Source: Pelatocladus maniniholoensis HA4357-MV3
GTDB lineage: Bacteria > Cyanobacteriota > Cyanobacteriia > Cyanobacteriales > Nostocaceae
Assembly (NCBI GenBank): GCA_019359115.1
Contig: JAHHHW010000098.1
Span: 1-54,313 of the forward strand
Length of the DNA: 54,313 nucleotides
Reading direction: 5' to 3'
Numbering within the stretch: position 1 is the stretch's first letter; every line of letters begins with the position of its first letter. Position numbers and translations under genes: made by a program. Under the pieces are notes generated by a model. It saw only the letters and a program-made list of their open reading frames with translations, had not been told where the DNA came from and did no database searches. This document shows, piece by piece, positions 41,413 through 49,877 of this stretch.

Positions 41413-41512
41413 TTGGCTAATAGCGAAAGTCAGATAACTCTGACAAGGAAAGTCTTTGAGTCCGTTTCAACGGACTTATGCTATTAGCCTGAGAATTTAT
41501 TCTCAGGCGGGA
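41413..41512. repeat. Element-B relative with different stem sequences
   Basis: GGCTAATAGC...GCTATTAGCC forms the outer stem around GTCCGTTTCAACGGAC and a second weaker hairpin (GTCAGATAACTCTGAC). It is followed by CCTGAGAATTTATTCTCAGG and GGCGGGATA. The order of stems is that of element B, but most paired positions have changed on both sides. Confidence 0.7.
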
Positions 41513-41546
41513 TATGGGGTAGGTTTCTAACCTATGGCGGTTTTTG

Positions 41547-42248
41547 CTATAGTGCTTTTATTTTGTTAGCTGTAGATTCTTGTAGTTTTAAAGGCAATGG
41601 CAAGCCGGTTGCTTCAGCAATTTCAGGGGACGTAGTTTGTAGTTCTGCACTTCTCAAATATTTCCCATCCAAGATGGGAGATACAACTTTCATTCGGTGA
41701 GAAATGCTGTAGTAACGGTGCGTTTGTTGGATTATATGCCGTTCTTGAATGCTTTCGTCAGCGATTTTCTTCCGCAATTTAATAATTGCATCTATGACTG
41801 CTTCTGGTCTAGGTGGACATCCCGGTATATAAACATCAACTGGAATTAACTTGTCTACACCGCGAACTGCACTCGGAGAATCTGCACTAAACATACCTCC
41901 TGTAATTGTACAAGCTCCCATAGCGATGACATACTTTGGTTCTGCCATTTGCTCGTAGAGTCGCACTAAGTTTGGAGCATACTTCATAGTAATTGTACCT
42001 GCGGTAATTAACAGATCTGCCTGTCGGGGAGTTGCACGGGGAATCATCCCATATCTCTCCATATCAAAACGAGAAGCATAAGCAGCCATAAATTCCATGA
42101 AGCAGCAAGCTGTACCAAACATCATTGGATACAAGCTGGACATTTTTACCCAGTTGTAAAGATCATCTACGGTTGTGAGAATTACATTTTCTGAAAGTTG
42201 TTGCGTCACTTGAGGACGCTCAATAGGATTAATAATAGTGTCAGTCAT
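41547..42248 (-). CDS. ndhK: NAD(P)H-quinone oxidoreductase subunit K (stand-alone copy)
   Basis: Peripheral-arm subunit of photosynthetic complex I (NDH-1) that carries the terminal 4Fe-4S cluster N2 next to the quinone site. 233 residues. The four Cys ligands are visible in [14 protein letters not shown] (adjacent pair), [12 protein letters not shown] and [28 protein letters not shown] and [16 protein letters not shown] are conserved. The usual ndhC-ndhK-ndhJ arrangement is absent: no ndhC is upstream and no ndhJ downstream, only repeats. This is therefore either a second ndhK or the result of operon break-up. The N-terminal tail ([20 protein letters not shown]) is of normal length. Confidence 0.93.
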   Translation of the reverse strand: MTDTIINPIERPQVTQQLSENVILTTVDDLYNWVKMSSLYPMMFGTACCFMEFMAAYASRFDMERYGMIPRATPRQADLLITAGTITMKYAPNLVRLYEQMAEPKYVIAMGACTITGGMFSADSPSAVRGVDKLIPVDVYIPGCPPRPEAVIDAIIKLRKKIADESIQERHIIQQTHRYYSISHRMKVVSPILDGKYLRSAELQTTSPEIAEATGLPLPLKLQESTANKIKAL

Positions 42249-43087
42249 TGGCTGATTCCCCCAATTACGTGAATAAGTTCTTAGAAAATTGAGCTTTTCA
42301 GACGGAAAATTCAGAAACTAAACTTGAATCAGAGTGCTAGCTGGGAAAGCTGTTTTTCTTGCCAAAGCTTTCAAACCATAAATAACTACATCAATGATAG
42401 CTTCGGTTTCGGAACAACAAGATCCCCGACTTAGAATAATCAACTATTTGAGGATTATTCCAGGACGCGATCGCACCATAAATGTTGTCTCGAAAAATCT
42501 ATAAAATCATTGGGGAACGGATCAAATCCACCATTCGCTAGCTGTTTCCTAAATTGGGGATCTTTTTGTTCACGAATAATTTAAGAATGCTATGACACTC
42601 ATCACAAATTTGTAGAACTGAGTCTTTGATACTCGTCGTTGAGTCTTTGATACTCGTCATCGAGTCTTTGATACTCGTCGTCGAGTCTTTGACACTCGTC
42701 GTCGAGTCTTTGATACTCGTCATCGAGTCTTTGATACTCGTCATCGAGTCTTTGATACTCGTCATCGAGTCTTTGATACTCGTCATCGAGTCTTTGATAC
42801 TCGTCATCGAGTCTTTGATACTCGTCGTCGAGTCTTTGATACTCGTCGTCGAGTCTTTGAACTCCGTTGAGCAGTTGTGATTCTATTGTTAATAGAGTAT
42901 TTAGGTATTCTATCTTGACGAAAAGGCTGGAGGTGATGAGATGATATTAAGCGATCGCTCTTTTAGTTTTTCCGTAAATACGCTGATTTTCTTATTTCCT
43001 CTTCAGATAAATTCAGCAAAAACACTGTTACGCAAATTTACGGCTCTGATCAAAACTTAAATTATCCAGTTTTATTAGGGTAAATTT
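42249..43087. other. Intergenic region with the 21-bp array 3
   Basis: No credible gene is seen. The leader of ndhK lies at 42249-42400, a GC-richer stretch with GATCCCCGAC at about 42420-42430, then the tandem array 42620-42871, then AT-rich DNA with one HIP1 site (about 42950) before the small ORF pair. Open frames across the array on both strands arise from the 21-bp period. Confidence 0.65.
42620..42871. repeat. 21-bp tandem array 3 (12 units)
   Basis: Twelve units of GAGTCTTTGATACTCGTCATC type with no length variation; the twelfth is degenerate. Differences are at four positions (CAT/CGT, C/T at the end, T/C in GATACT). GAGT...ACTC within each unit can pair as a 4-bp stem. The sequence is unrelated to arrays 1 and 2. 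Confidence 0.92.
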
Positions 43088-43333
43088 ATGACCAACCCTG
43101 CAAGAACGGTAATCCGAGTCAATCTGGAGATAGCAAGAGGAGTCGCTCTGGAGTGGGAGCAAGCTTCACACGAAGAAGTGAGTGCATATTGCTTGGAGAT
43201 TTTGAAAGAGATCGGATGTCCCTGTACCGAACTCCCAGACACCTTGCAAACTCGTGATCAACAGCTCAATTTCATCACAGGATTTGCATCTTATGCTTTT
43301 GGGGAGGTGCTAAATGTTCAAACCACTAATTGA
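43088..43333 (+). CDS. Small protein of unknown function, first of an overlapping pair
   Basis: 81 residues: a strand-like opening TVIRVNLEIARGVALEWEQA, then a Cys-containing helix CLEILKEIGCPCTELPDT and ITGFASYAFGEVL. Three Cys (one as CPC) are notable but no family is recognised. ATG 43088 follows TTAGGGTAAATTT. The end overlaps the next ORF by 20 nt in another frame, and GGGGAGG (about 43301-43307) sits well for that start, which supports both as real coupled genes. Confidence 0.6.
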   Translation: MTNPARTVIRVNLEIARGVALEWEQASHEEVSAYCLEILKEIGCPCTELPDTLQTRDQQLNFITGFASYAFGEVLNVQTTN

Positions 43334-43568
43334 AGATACTTTTGATCAGCCAGAACAGGTAAAAGATACTACATCACCTGCAACCGATGTGGATATATTG
43401 AAGTTAATCCAAAAATTTTCAGGGTTTGAAACCCCCGTTAAGGTTGTCTTGCAAGCTATAGCTATTGCTAATTACGATTGTGCATCTGCTTTTCGCTATG
43501 CTGATAACTATTTGAACATCCTCAAAAATAAAAAGCAACACCAAAAAGTTAGCTCTGCTAGAGTCTGA
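43314..43568 (+). CDS. Small protein of unknown function, second of an overlapping pair
   Basis: 84 residues, predicted mostly helical (TDVDILKLIQKFSGFETPVK, VVLQAIAIANYDCASAFRYA, DNYLNILKNKK), with an acidic N-terminus and a basic C-terminus. It starts at ATG 43314, 6 nt after GGGGAGG, inside the previous gene, so translation is probably coupled. No family is recognised; a two-component small complex is a reasonable guess only. Confidence 0.6.
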   Translation: MFKPLIEDTFDQPEQVKDTTSPATDVDILKLIQKFSGFETPVKVVLQAIAIANYDCASAFRYADNYLNILKNKKQHQKVSSARV

Positions 43569-43599
43569 ACCTGAGTTTTGATTAATCCCAAATACATAG

Positions 43600-43657
43600 G
43601 TTTGTAGTAAGCACTTTAGTGATTGAAAATTAGAGGACTAAAGTCCTGACTACAAAC
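43600..43657. repeat. GTTTGTAGTAAGCAC/CTGACTACAAAC palindromic element
   Basis: Outer ends GTTTGTAGT and ACTACAAAC are inverted. Inside is AGCACTTTAGTG, then AGGACTAAAGTCCT. It is the same family as 37467-37515 and could also act as a terminator between the small ORFs and the opposing panB. Confidence 0.65.
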
Positions 43658-43674
43658 GCATCTATCTTCTCAAT

Positions 43675-44451
43675 TTATTTTTCTGGAAACTTACGTTCTC
43701 TGACTTCAAAGCTATAATCTTGCACAGCTTGAGTTATCGTTTCGCGCAAGTTTGCATACATTTTCGCAAAGGGTGGCTGTTTTTCCGAGAGTCCGAGTAC
43801 ATCAGAAGTGACTAATACCTGTCCATTACAATGGACACCTGCACCAATTCCAACCGTAGGAATACTGAGGTTTTGGGTGATTTCAAATGCTAAGTCACTG
43901 GGGATATGCTCTAAGACTATAGAAAACACACCCGCTTGTTCGAGAGCGATCGCTTCTTGTAAAATTCGTTCCCTATCTGTCTCGGTTTTCCCCTGTTGGC
44001 GCAAACCAATTTGATGGAATGATTGCGGTGTCAAACCCACATGGCCCATCACCGGAATTCCTGCTTGCACCAGATGAGTAATAGTGTCTACCATTGCCGG
44101 ATAGCCACCTTCTAATTTGACAGCTTGTCCTCCCGCTTCTTTCAGCGCCAGTCCAGCAGAGTGCATAGCTTGTCGAACACTTTCTTGATACGTCAAAAAC
44201 GGTAAATCTACGACCATCAAAGCATGTTTCACCCCACGTCGTACAGCTTTGGCATGGTGGAGTGTTTCTTCCAAGGTAAGTGGTAGTGTTGTCTCATACC
44301 CCAACACTACTGACATCGAATCACCTACCAAGATTAAATCTACACCAGCAGCATCTAAAAGTTGAGCGATCGCATAATCCCAAGCAGTCAACGCCACAAT
44401 TTGGCGTCCTTGTTGTTTGTATTGAATTAATTGTCGGGTAGTGATTGCCAT
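43675..44451 (-). CDS. panB: 3-methyl-2-oxobutanoate hydroxymethyltransferase
   Basis: Makes ketopantoate from ketoisovalerate and methylene-tetrahydrofolate, the first committed step to pantothenate and CoA. 258 residues. Visible: [40 protein letters not shown] with the metal-binding Asp, the Lys/Glu segment [32 protein letters not shown] with the catalytic Glu, and [17 protein letters not shown] with VLG. Length and order are those of the family. ATG 44451 is followed at once by [15 protein letters not shown], as expected. It stands as a single gene here. Confidence 0.95.
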   Translation of the reverse strand: MAITTRQLIQYKQQGRQIVALTAWDYAIAQLLDAAGVDLILVGDSMSVVLGYETTLPLTLEETLHHAKAVRRGVKHALMVVDLPFLTYQESVRQAMHSAGLALKEAGGQAVKLEGGYPAMVDTITHLVQAGIPVMGHVGLTPQSFHQIGLRQQGKTETDRERILQEAIALEQAGVFSIVLEHIPSDLAFEITQNLSIPTVGIGAGVHCNGQVLVTSDVLGLSEKQPPFAKMYANLRETITQAVQDYSFEVRERKFPEK

Positions 44452-44571
44452 TTTGGATTAGGGGATTAGAGGTCGGGGATTCGGGGTCGGGGATCGGGGG
44501 ACAACTAATCAATTAACAGTGATCAGTTTAATTTGATAACTGATCACTGATTCATGCCCGATCCCCAATCA

Positions 44572-45717
44572 TTACTTCACAGCGCGAGTAAAAGCAAGAT
44601 GGGGCTTTGCAGTTGTCATTTTTGGCATTAACCAAGCTAAACCCTCGGTGGTGCCAATCCACAGTTTATTACCAACATCAGGAGCAAGGGCAAGTACACG
44701 ACTAGAAGGAAGTCCAGGAACTTCATCTAGTACAGCACCAGTATTTGGATTCAATCGTAGCAAACCATTGTTGGTGCCGACCCACACACTCCCATCTTTA
44801 GCAAAACGTATTGATTCCACGTCACGTCCCCGCAAACGAGTGACTGAGCGCAATATAGCACCAGTTTTTGGATTGATTACTAGCAAATTATTTGGCATTC
44901 CTGCCCATATTAAGCCATCAGGACTTGTAGCTAAAGCTTGTACTGTTGTACCTGGTAAATTCTCAATTCGCTTCATAATAAAAGCATTGGCGGTATTAAC
45001 TCGCACTACTCCATCGAGTGTCCCTACCCAGAGTTGACCTTCTACGTCTAAAGTTAAGGCGTTAGCACTAACACCAGGTAAATTTTTTAACGTGGTCATA
45101 ATTAGGGCTTGGTCGGGACTAATTAACGATAAGCCGTTATCTGTGCCGACCCATAAATAACCCCGTTTGTCAACTAACAAAGATAAAACTCGCTTGGAAG
45201 GCAAAAATAAATTTTGGGCTGTAATTTCGTGACTACGGGGATCTACTCGCTTTAATCCTTCATAGGTTCCCACCCACAAACGTCCGACTTTATCTTGGGC
45301 TAAAGCGGCAATAGCAGTATTTGGTAAACTGACACGAGCTAATATTTTGCCAGTATTGGGGTCAATTCGAGATAATCCGCGCCAAGAAGCTACCCAAAGC
45401 TTTCCAGTATAATCTGCTTGCAATGCATTGACGCGATAATCAGTTTCTTGGACATTTTCAATTAAATTTCGATCATCAGGTAAGGGATCTACTCTTCCCG
45501 GTGGCGCGCTTGCTGGGTAAGAAGGAGTGAGTTCAGACGGATCAACATTCAGGATTTTGGGCGTGGGAGTATTATTATTTTCTGTTGGATTTGCTAGGAC
45601 TAGAGTATCTAAATCTAAACTTGGGATGGCTAATAAACCCAGCAAGAGATAACTTATTGCTATACCACTACGTTTGCAAAAAGCGATCGCATTTGTTTTA
45701 GAGACAGTTTCTTCCAT
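44572..45717 (-). CDS. Exported beta-propeller protein (two-component-regulator-propeller repeats)
   Basis: 381 residues from ATG 45717, with a GTG directly before it. The hydrophobic segment at about 18-37 (ISYLLLGLLAIPSLDLDTLV) ending near LANPT is a signal peptide or anchor. Residues 95-370 hold about seven propeller blades of the L-W-V-G-T-x-x-G-L-x-R-x-x-P type, for example LWVGTYEGLKRVDPRS, LWVGTDNGLSLISPDQ, VWVGTNNGLLRLNPNT and LWIGTTEGLAWL. Such propellers form the periplasmic sensor part of large hybrid kinases; here no kinase or membrane effector follows, so it may act as a free ligand-binding partner. Ligand unknown. Confidence 0.82.
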   Translation of the reverse strand: MEETVSKTNAIAFCKRSGIAISYLLLGLLAIPSLDLDTLVLANPTENNNTPTPKILNVDPSELTPSYPASAPPGRVDPLPDDRNLIENVQETDYRVNALQADYTGKLWVASWRGLSRIDPNTGKILARVSLPNTAIAALAQDKVGRLWVGTYEGLKRVDPRSHEITAQNLFLPSKRVLSLLVDKRGYLWVGTDNGLSLISPDQALIMTTLKNLPGVSANALTLDVEGQLWVGTLDGVVRVNTANAFIMKRIENLPGTTVQALATSPDGLIWAGMPNNLLVINPKTGAILRSVTRLRGRDVESIRFAKDGSVWVGTNNGLLRLNPNTGAVLDEVPGLPSSRVLALAPDVGNKLWIGTTEGLAWLMPKMTTAKPHLAFTRAVK

Positions 45718-45818
45718 CACTTGACACTGAAAGGCTTAAGGATAAGTTCAGTGTTCCCCAGCATCATGAACAGTTATCATTCAACTTGACAAGCTGCGTT
45801 GATATTTTCCTCGATAAT

Positions 45819-45843
45819 GGGAGCATCCCAAATGTTCAAAAAA
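45819..45843. repeat. GGGAGCATCCCAAATGTTC motif
   Basis: GGGAGCATCCC is a near-perfect palindrome, and the 25-base stretch beginning with it and ending in A6 recurs, inverted, at about 15226-15250. Related sites are at 7790 and 15102. It ends 3 bases before the CbiO-type gene stop codon. Confidence 0.6.
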
Positions 45844-45846
45844 GTC

Positions 45847-46566
45847 TCACCAATCTGTAGGTAAACCTAACTTTTCCAAAGTATCAGTTTCATTTAATAA
45901 TGAGTGAATTTCACTATCTATATGAATACGTCCTCCAGAAAGCACTAAACCACGTTGAGTGACTTTCCCTAACCAATGTAAATCGTGAGACGCAATTAAC
46001 ATAACCTTACCTTGCCACTTTAATAACATTTGAGCAAAGTGACGCCGCCATGCAGGATCAAGACCGTTGGTTGGTTCATCCAAAATCAATATATCTGGTT
46101 CTAATGCTAGAATTGCAGCCAAAGCAGCAAGCCGTCTTTGACCTCCAGACAGTTCGTGAGCAGAACGATTAGCATAAGCTTCTAAACCAAAATCAGCTAA
46201 TAAATGTCTAGCTTTATCAATAGCGATCGCAGGTGAGACACCGTAGTTACGCGGTCCAAAGGTAATATCTTCAAGTATGGTAGGCATAAATAGTTGGTCA
46301 TTAGCATCTTGAAAACCAAAACCAATTTGACGGCGTACTTGAGGTAAAGTTTTAGCTTCTAGGGGAATATTATTAATCCAAATCTTCCCAGCTTGAGGTT
46401 CTTTTAAACCGATTAAATTCTCAAGAAGAGTACTTTTACCCGAACCAGTAGGTCCCATCAGTGCAACGCGATCGCCTGAATTTAAGGTAAAAGAAATTTC
46501 TCGTAGAACTGGCTCACGACTGGAATAGGCATAAACTAGGTTTTGAACCACAAGAGCTTGTGACAT
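45847..46566 (-). CDS. CbiO-type ABC transporter ATPase (energy-coupling-factor family)
   Basis: 239 residues. Walker A GPTGSGKST (about 38-46), Q-loop IGFGFQDANDQLFMPTILED (the FQ-D-Q-F of CbiO/EcfA), signature HELSGGQRRLAALAAILAL, Walker B PDILILDEPTNGLD and the switch His in LIASHDLHWLG are all present. Such ATPases power cobalt, nickel, biotin or other vitamin uptake with CbiM/N/Q or EcfT/S partners. None of these partners is near, so the substrate cannot be assigned. It is 846 bp after the antiporter region's repeats, single gene. Confidence 0.88.
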   Translation of the reverse strand: MSQALVVQNLVYAYSSREPVLREISFTLNSGDRVALMGPTGSGKSTLLENLIGLKEPQAGKIWINNIPLEAKTLPQVRRQIGFGFQDANDQLFMPTILEDITFGPRNYGVSPAIAIDKARHLLADFGLEAYANRSAHELSGGQRRLAALAAILALEPDILILDEPTNGLDPAWRRHFAQMLLKWQGKVMLIASHDLHWLGKVTQRGLVLSGGRIHIDSEIHSLLNETDTLEKLGLPTDW

Positions 46567-46870
46567 TTTTTTGGTTAGTAGTTGGTAATTAAGGGAACAG
46601 GGATCAAGGATGAATCAGTTAACAGTTAACAGTGATCAGTTTAATTTGATAACTGTACAGACGCGTAAACGCTCGTAAGAGTAGATAGCAGTTCTCGGTT
46701 GTGTCCAATACGTACCCCACCCCTTAATCCCCTAAGCGCAAGCGGGGAGGGGAGGTTTTGCGTCAGCAAAGCCGGGGTGGGGTTCCGACTGTATTGCAAT
46801 CGAGTGAGAAGTGCTATAATCGCGTCTCTAGCTAACTGATAACTGATAAGTTGTCCCCCTTCCCTTGTCC
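46567..46870. other. Intergenic spacer with element E
   Basis: It holds AACTGTACAGACGCGTAAACG (a short motif also at about 19950), element E copy 2 at 46686-46818, and short direct repeats of the AACTGATAA type. No gene is seen. Confidence 0.65.
46686..46818. repeat. Element E, copy 2
   Basis: Same orientation as 41272-41406 and nearly identical over its length (GTGTCCAATACGTACCCC left, GGTTCCGACTGTATTGC right). The loop differs (TAAGCGCAAGCGGGGA here, TCCCCGCTTGCGGGGA there). It interrupts a short GACGCG repeat. Confidence 0.85.
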
Positions 46871-49012
46871 TTAAGTTACAGGGATAGGACTAGGAACACC
46901 AACTGGTAAAGTGACCGATTGAGTATGTTGTGGTGGTTCTCCTAGCATGACAATTGAACAAGTCAGTTGTCTCACCAAAAGAGTTGTAACATCGCTAATT
47001 GCCAATCCACCCGGACTAGTACGATTACGTACAAAAGGTAGGACAACTAAGTCATATAATCGTGCTGCCTGTAAAATTGCTTGAGCAACATTTTCATGAG
47101 CAATAATTTGAATCTCTGGGGGATTAGCTGAAGATATATTTGATACCATTTGAGAAAGTTGCGATCGCCTGGATGCGATTTTACTAGAACTAGTACGGCG
47201 TTCACAGACACTCAGTACAGTTACTTGTGTTTGATTTGCCTCTGCAAGAATTTGAGCAAATTGTATAGATTGCAACGTTGGTGTTAGAAAATTTTCTACA
47301 GGTACTAAGATCCTTTGAATGTTTCTTGGTGATTCTACCAAACGAGTCACAGCCACTGGACAATGAGATGCCCATAAAACATTATCAATCACATTCCCAA
47401 ACAAACGCGCTCTCAACCCAGTTCGCTTACCCCAACCCATCAAAATTAAATTAGCTTTTTGTTCACGTGCTGCTCTGCTAATTCCTTGGGCAAAAGCATC
47501 ATCAATTCGCAACAGTGGTTCTGCTTCCACACCCAAGGCGCGACTCAGGCTTGTAGCTTTTAACAGTAAGCGTTCGCTGCGTTCTAAAGAAGTATTTAAT
47601 TGAGGAGCATCCATATGAGCCGCAGCTGTAGCGATCGCTAATGGTATGATTCTGCCATTAGCCTGACGTGCCAATAAAGTTGCCATTTCAATTAAGTATT
47701 GCTGTGTTTGAGGATTGTAAACTGGCACAACTATAGTAAAAGGGCTACTGTCTCTTTTTCTAGAATCGATTTGAGGCGAATTAGTGAATGCTTGTCCTTT
47801 GATGGCTGAAGTTGTTAAACCAACAGCAAACCGACTAGTCATTAATGAGCCTATAGTTGAAGTCACCAGCATCAAGACAATGATGCTGTTTAATAATATC
47901 GACGAGAGTAACCCATTTTCATATCCTACTACAGCTATGGCTAATGCCACACCCACTTGGGGTAATGACAGTGACCACATAGTTAAGGTTTCTTGCCAGT
48001 TGTAATGATAAAGTAGTTTTGCTCCCAAAGCAGCCAGAAATTTGCTGGCAAATAAACCCACTACTAATAAAAAGGTGAATTGAAGTGTGTTCACACTATC
48101 AATAAAAGTTGGAATATCGATGAGAAAACCCAGATGAACAAAGAAAATAGGAATAAATAGTATACTGCCAACGAAAACAATCTTTTCTTTAACTGGACCT
48201 TCGCCAACAACTTCATTTACTACCAAACCAGCTAAAAAGGCCCCAACAATTTTTTCTATCCCAATCAATTGACCGCCGAAAGCAACTAGAAAAATAGACA
48301 ACAACACAAACAAAAGTTGGTTTCCTTCATCATCTCCTGAACGACGAAAGAATTCTTTACCTACCCAATTGCAGCTAATCAAAACAAAGATAGTGTAGAG
48401 AATGAGTGAGTTCAAAAAAGGAATAAATTGCCAAAAGCTTAAATAATTAGTATTTGCAGCTAAAGATAAAGTAAAGACTAATAATGCGCCAAAATTGGTG
48501 ATAACTGTAGCCCCAATCGTTGTCCTAACTGCTGCGTTGTTTGTGACTCTTAAACCATTAATCAGAGGATAGGCTAAAAGGGTGTGGGATGCCACAATCG
48601 AGCCAATTAATACAGAAACATTCCAGCCATAACCAAAACTCCGACCTAGCAACACTCCTAGCACGAAAGGTATACCAAAGGTCAAGCTGCCAAAGCTAAA
48701 AGCCTGAATTTTTTGGCGGCGAAACTGTTCTAGGTCGAATTCTAAACCCGCAACAAACATCAAGTAAACTAACCCGATGTCTGTAAGTAAACTCATGGTT
48801 GGTGTTTCTATGGGAAATAAATTCCAGCCATGATGACCAAGTACTACCCCTGATAGTACCAAACCTACCAAACCAGGTAGTCTTAGTCGCTCAAATATAA
48901 TTGGTACAACTAAGATGACTACCAGCAAAATGGCAAAGGGAATAATGGGTTCTTTGGCGAGAACTTGAGCAGTAGGTTCAACAGCAAGAACTTGTAACAT
49001 TAGTTCTGTCAT
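46871..49012 (-). CDS. Kef-type cation:proton antiporter with C-terminal universal-stress domains (CPA2)
   Basis: 713 residues. Residues 20-400 contain about 12 hydrophobic segments of a monovalent cation/H+ exchanger (IPFAILLVVILVVPIIFERL, GLVGLVLSGVVLGHHGW, FVAGLEFDLEQFRRQKI with the conserved Asp region, IVGAFLAGLVVNEVVGEG). Residues 430-690 carry two universal-stress-type alpha/beta units (FTIVVPVYNPQ, ANLILMGWGKRTG; RILVPVENFL, VLSVCERRT, LVVLPFVRN). It would exchange K+ or Na+ for protons in the plasma or thylakoid membrane; the ion cannot be fixed. ATG 49000 is an alternative start. The leader is a run of GGTCATT heptamers. Confidence 0.9.
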   Translation of the reverse strand: MTELMLQVLAVEPTAQVLAKEPIIPFAILLVVILVVPIIFERLRLPGLVGLVLSGVVLGHHGWNLFPIETPTMSLLTDIGLVYLMFVAGLEFDLEQFRRQKIQAFSFGSLTFGIPFVLGVLLGRSFGYGWNVSVLIGSIVASHTLLAYPLINGLRVTNNAAVRTTIGATVITNFGALLVFTLSLAANTNYLSFWQFIPFLNSLILYTIFVLISCNWVGKEFFRRSGDDEGNQLLFVLLSIFLVAFGGQLIGIEKIVGAFLAGLVVNEVVGEGPVKEKIVFVGSILFIPIFFVHLGFLIDIPTFIDSVNTLQFTFLLVVGLFASKFLAALGAKLLYHYNWQETLTMWSLSLPQVGVALAIAVVGYENGLLSSILLNSIIVLMLVTSTIGSLMTSRFAVGLTTSAIKGQAFTNSPQIDSRKRDSSPFTIVVPVYNPQTQQYLIEMATLLARQANGRIIPLAIATAAAHMDAPQLNTSLERSERLLLKATSLSRALGVEAEPLLRIDDAFAQGISRAAREQKANLILMGWGKRTGLRARLFGNVIDNVLWASHCPVAVTRLVESPRNIQRILVPVENFLTPTLQSIQFAQILAEANQTQVTVLSVCERRTSSSKIASRRSQLSQMVSNISSANPPEIQIIAHENVAQAILQAARLYDLVVLPFVRNRTSPGGLAISDVTTLLVRQLTCSIVMLGEPPQHTQSVTLPVGVPSPIPVT

Positions 49013-49062
49013 TGGTCATTGGTCATTGGTCATTGGTCATTGGTCATTGGTCATTTGTCATT
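49013..49062. repeat. Heptamer run (TCATTGG)n
   Basis: Six or seven tandem TCATTGG heptamers begin right at the antiporter start codon; the first unit includes its CAT. STRR-like and without spacers. Units TCATTTG are variants. Confidence 0.85.
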
Positions 49063-49133
49063 GGTCATTTGTTTATTCCCGCCGACTTACCTTATGTTGT
49101 TTACTGATAGCTGATAGCTGATAACTGATAACT

Positions 49134-49790
49134 CTATGGGTGGATTTGGCTCAAAATAAACCGCAGGCGATCGTAGTCGTCTTTAAGCAGTACACTCAGA
49201 GTACGTCCTGCTTGCACTAACCATTGTCGGTCAGCTTTGCGTAACCAAAACACTTCTCGAATAGCTGCTGCTGTTAAAGAATCCACTGGCGCTCCATTTA
49301 CACAAAGCAGAGTCCGCAAAAAATCTAGTTGTTCTGTAAATTTAATAATTGCTTCTGGTTCACATCTATAAACTGGTTGGTGAATTTGTGGTGGGCGTGG
49401 TGGTAAGTATTGATACGAATCATTTAGGGAATTCCGTTTATCTGCTGCCACTGTAAAACCCACGATCGCAGCACGGAATTCTGTCTTGAGCATTGCAAAT
49501 ATCTGTGGTTGTTCCTCTCGCAACTCCTGTAACGACATTCCCAGAGCCACTGGTCTGTGTACAGAATCGATAGGCATAGTTGTGGCGTAATATACCACAG
49601 CATAAACCTGGTTGCCTGATTCTTCATCGACAGAACAAACCCAGCTGCCAAAAGGAGGCATAGGTGGAAAGCTTAAGTCTTCCGGTTCCAAACACTGGGC
49701 TAAAAACTCGCATGTACTCGTTTGGATCACCTCTGCAAAATGATTAGGATGGCGATCGCCTCGATTAAATTGTGGCAGGGGAAGGCGCAT
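49134..49790 (-). CDS. Conserved cyanobacterial protein, HAS-barrel-like
   Basis: 218 residues from ATG 49790; a TTG three codons earlier is less likely. The opening MRLPLPQFNRGDRHPNHFAE, FPPMPPFGSWVCSVDEESGN and QVYAVVYYATTMPIDSVHRP suggest the small N-terminal beta-barrel (HAS) found ahead of HerA-type ATPases, here without an ATPase. GMSLQELREEQPQIFAMLKT and the C-terminal helical part LVQAGRTLSVLLKDDYDRLR are strongly patterned. The function is unknown; I recall close relatives only in cyanobacteria. It lies 87 nt downstream of ndhS on the same strand. Confidence 0.7.
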   Translation of the reverse strand: MRLPLPQFNRGDRHPNHFAEVIQTSTCEFLAQCLEPEDLSFPPMPPFGSWVCSVDEESGNQVYAVVYYATTMPIDSVHRPVALGMSLQELREEQPQIFAMLKTEFRAAIVGFTVAADKRNSLNDSYQYLPPRPPQIHQPVYRCEPEAIIKFTEQLDFLRTLLCVNGAPVDSLTAAAIREVFWLRKADRQWLVQAGRTLSVLLKDDYDRLRFILSQIHP

Positions 49791-49877
49791 AGTGGTCAAG
49801 AGTCATTGCTCATTGGTCATTAGTAATTTGTCATTGGTTGTTTACAAAGGACAAATTACTAATGACAAAGGACTAAC

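Noticed and set aside
42538-42880. Heptad-repeat frames on both strands (SIKDSMT, LILVIES)
   Set aside because: Both strands stay open for the same period reason; unit differences are non-synonymous transitions in either reading (Met/Thr, Ile/Val), and there is no ribosome-binding site.
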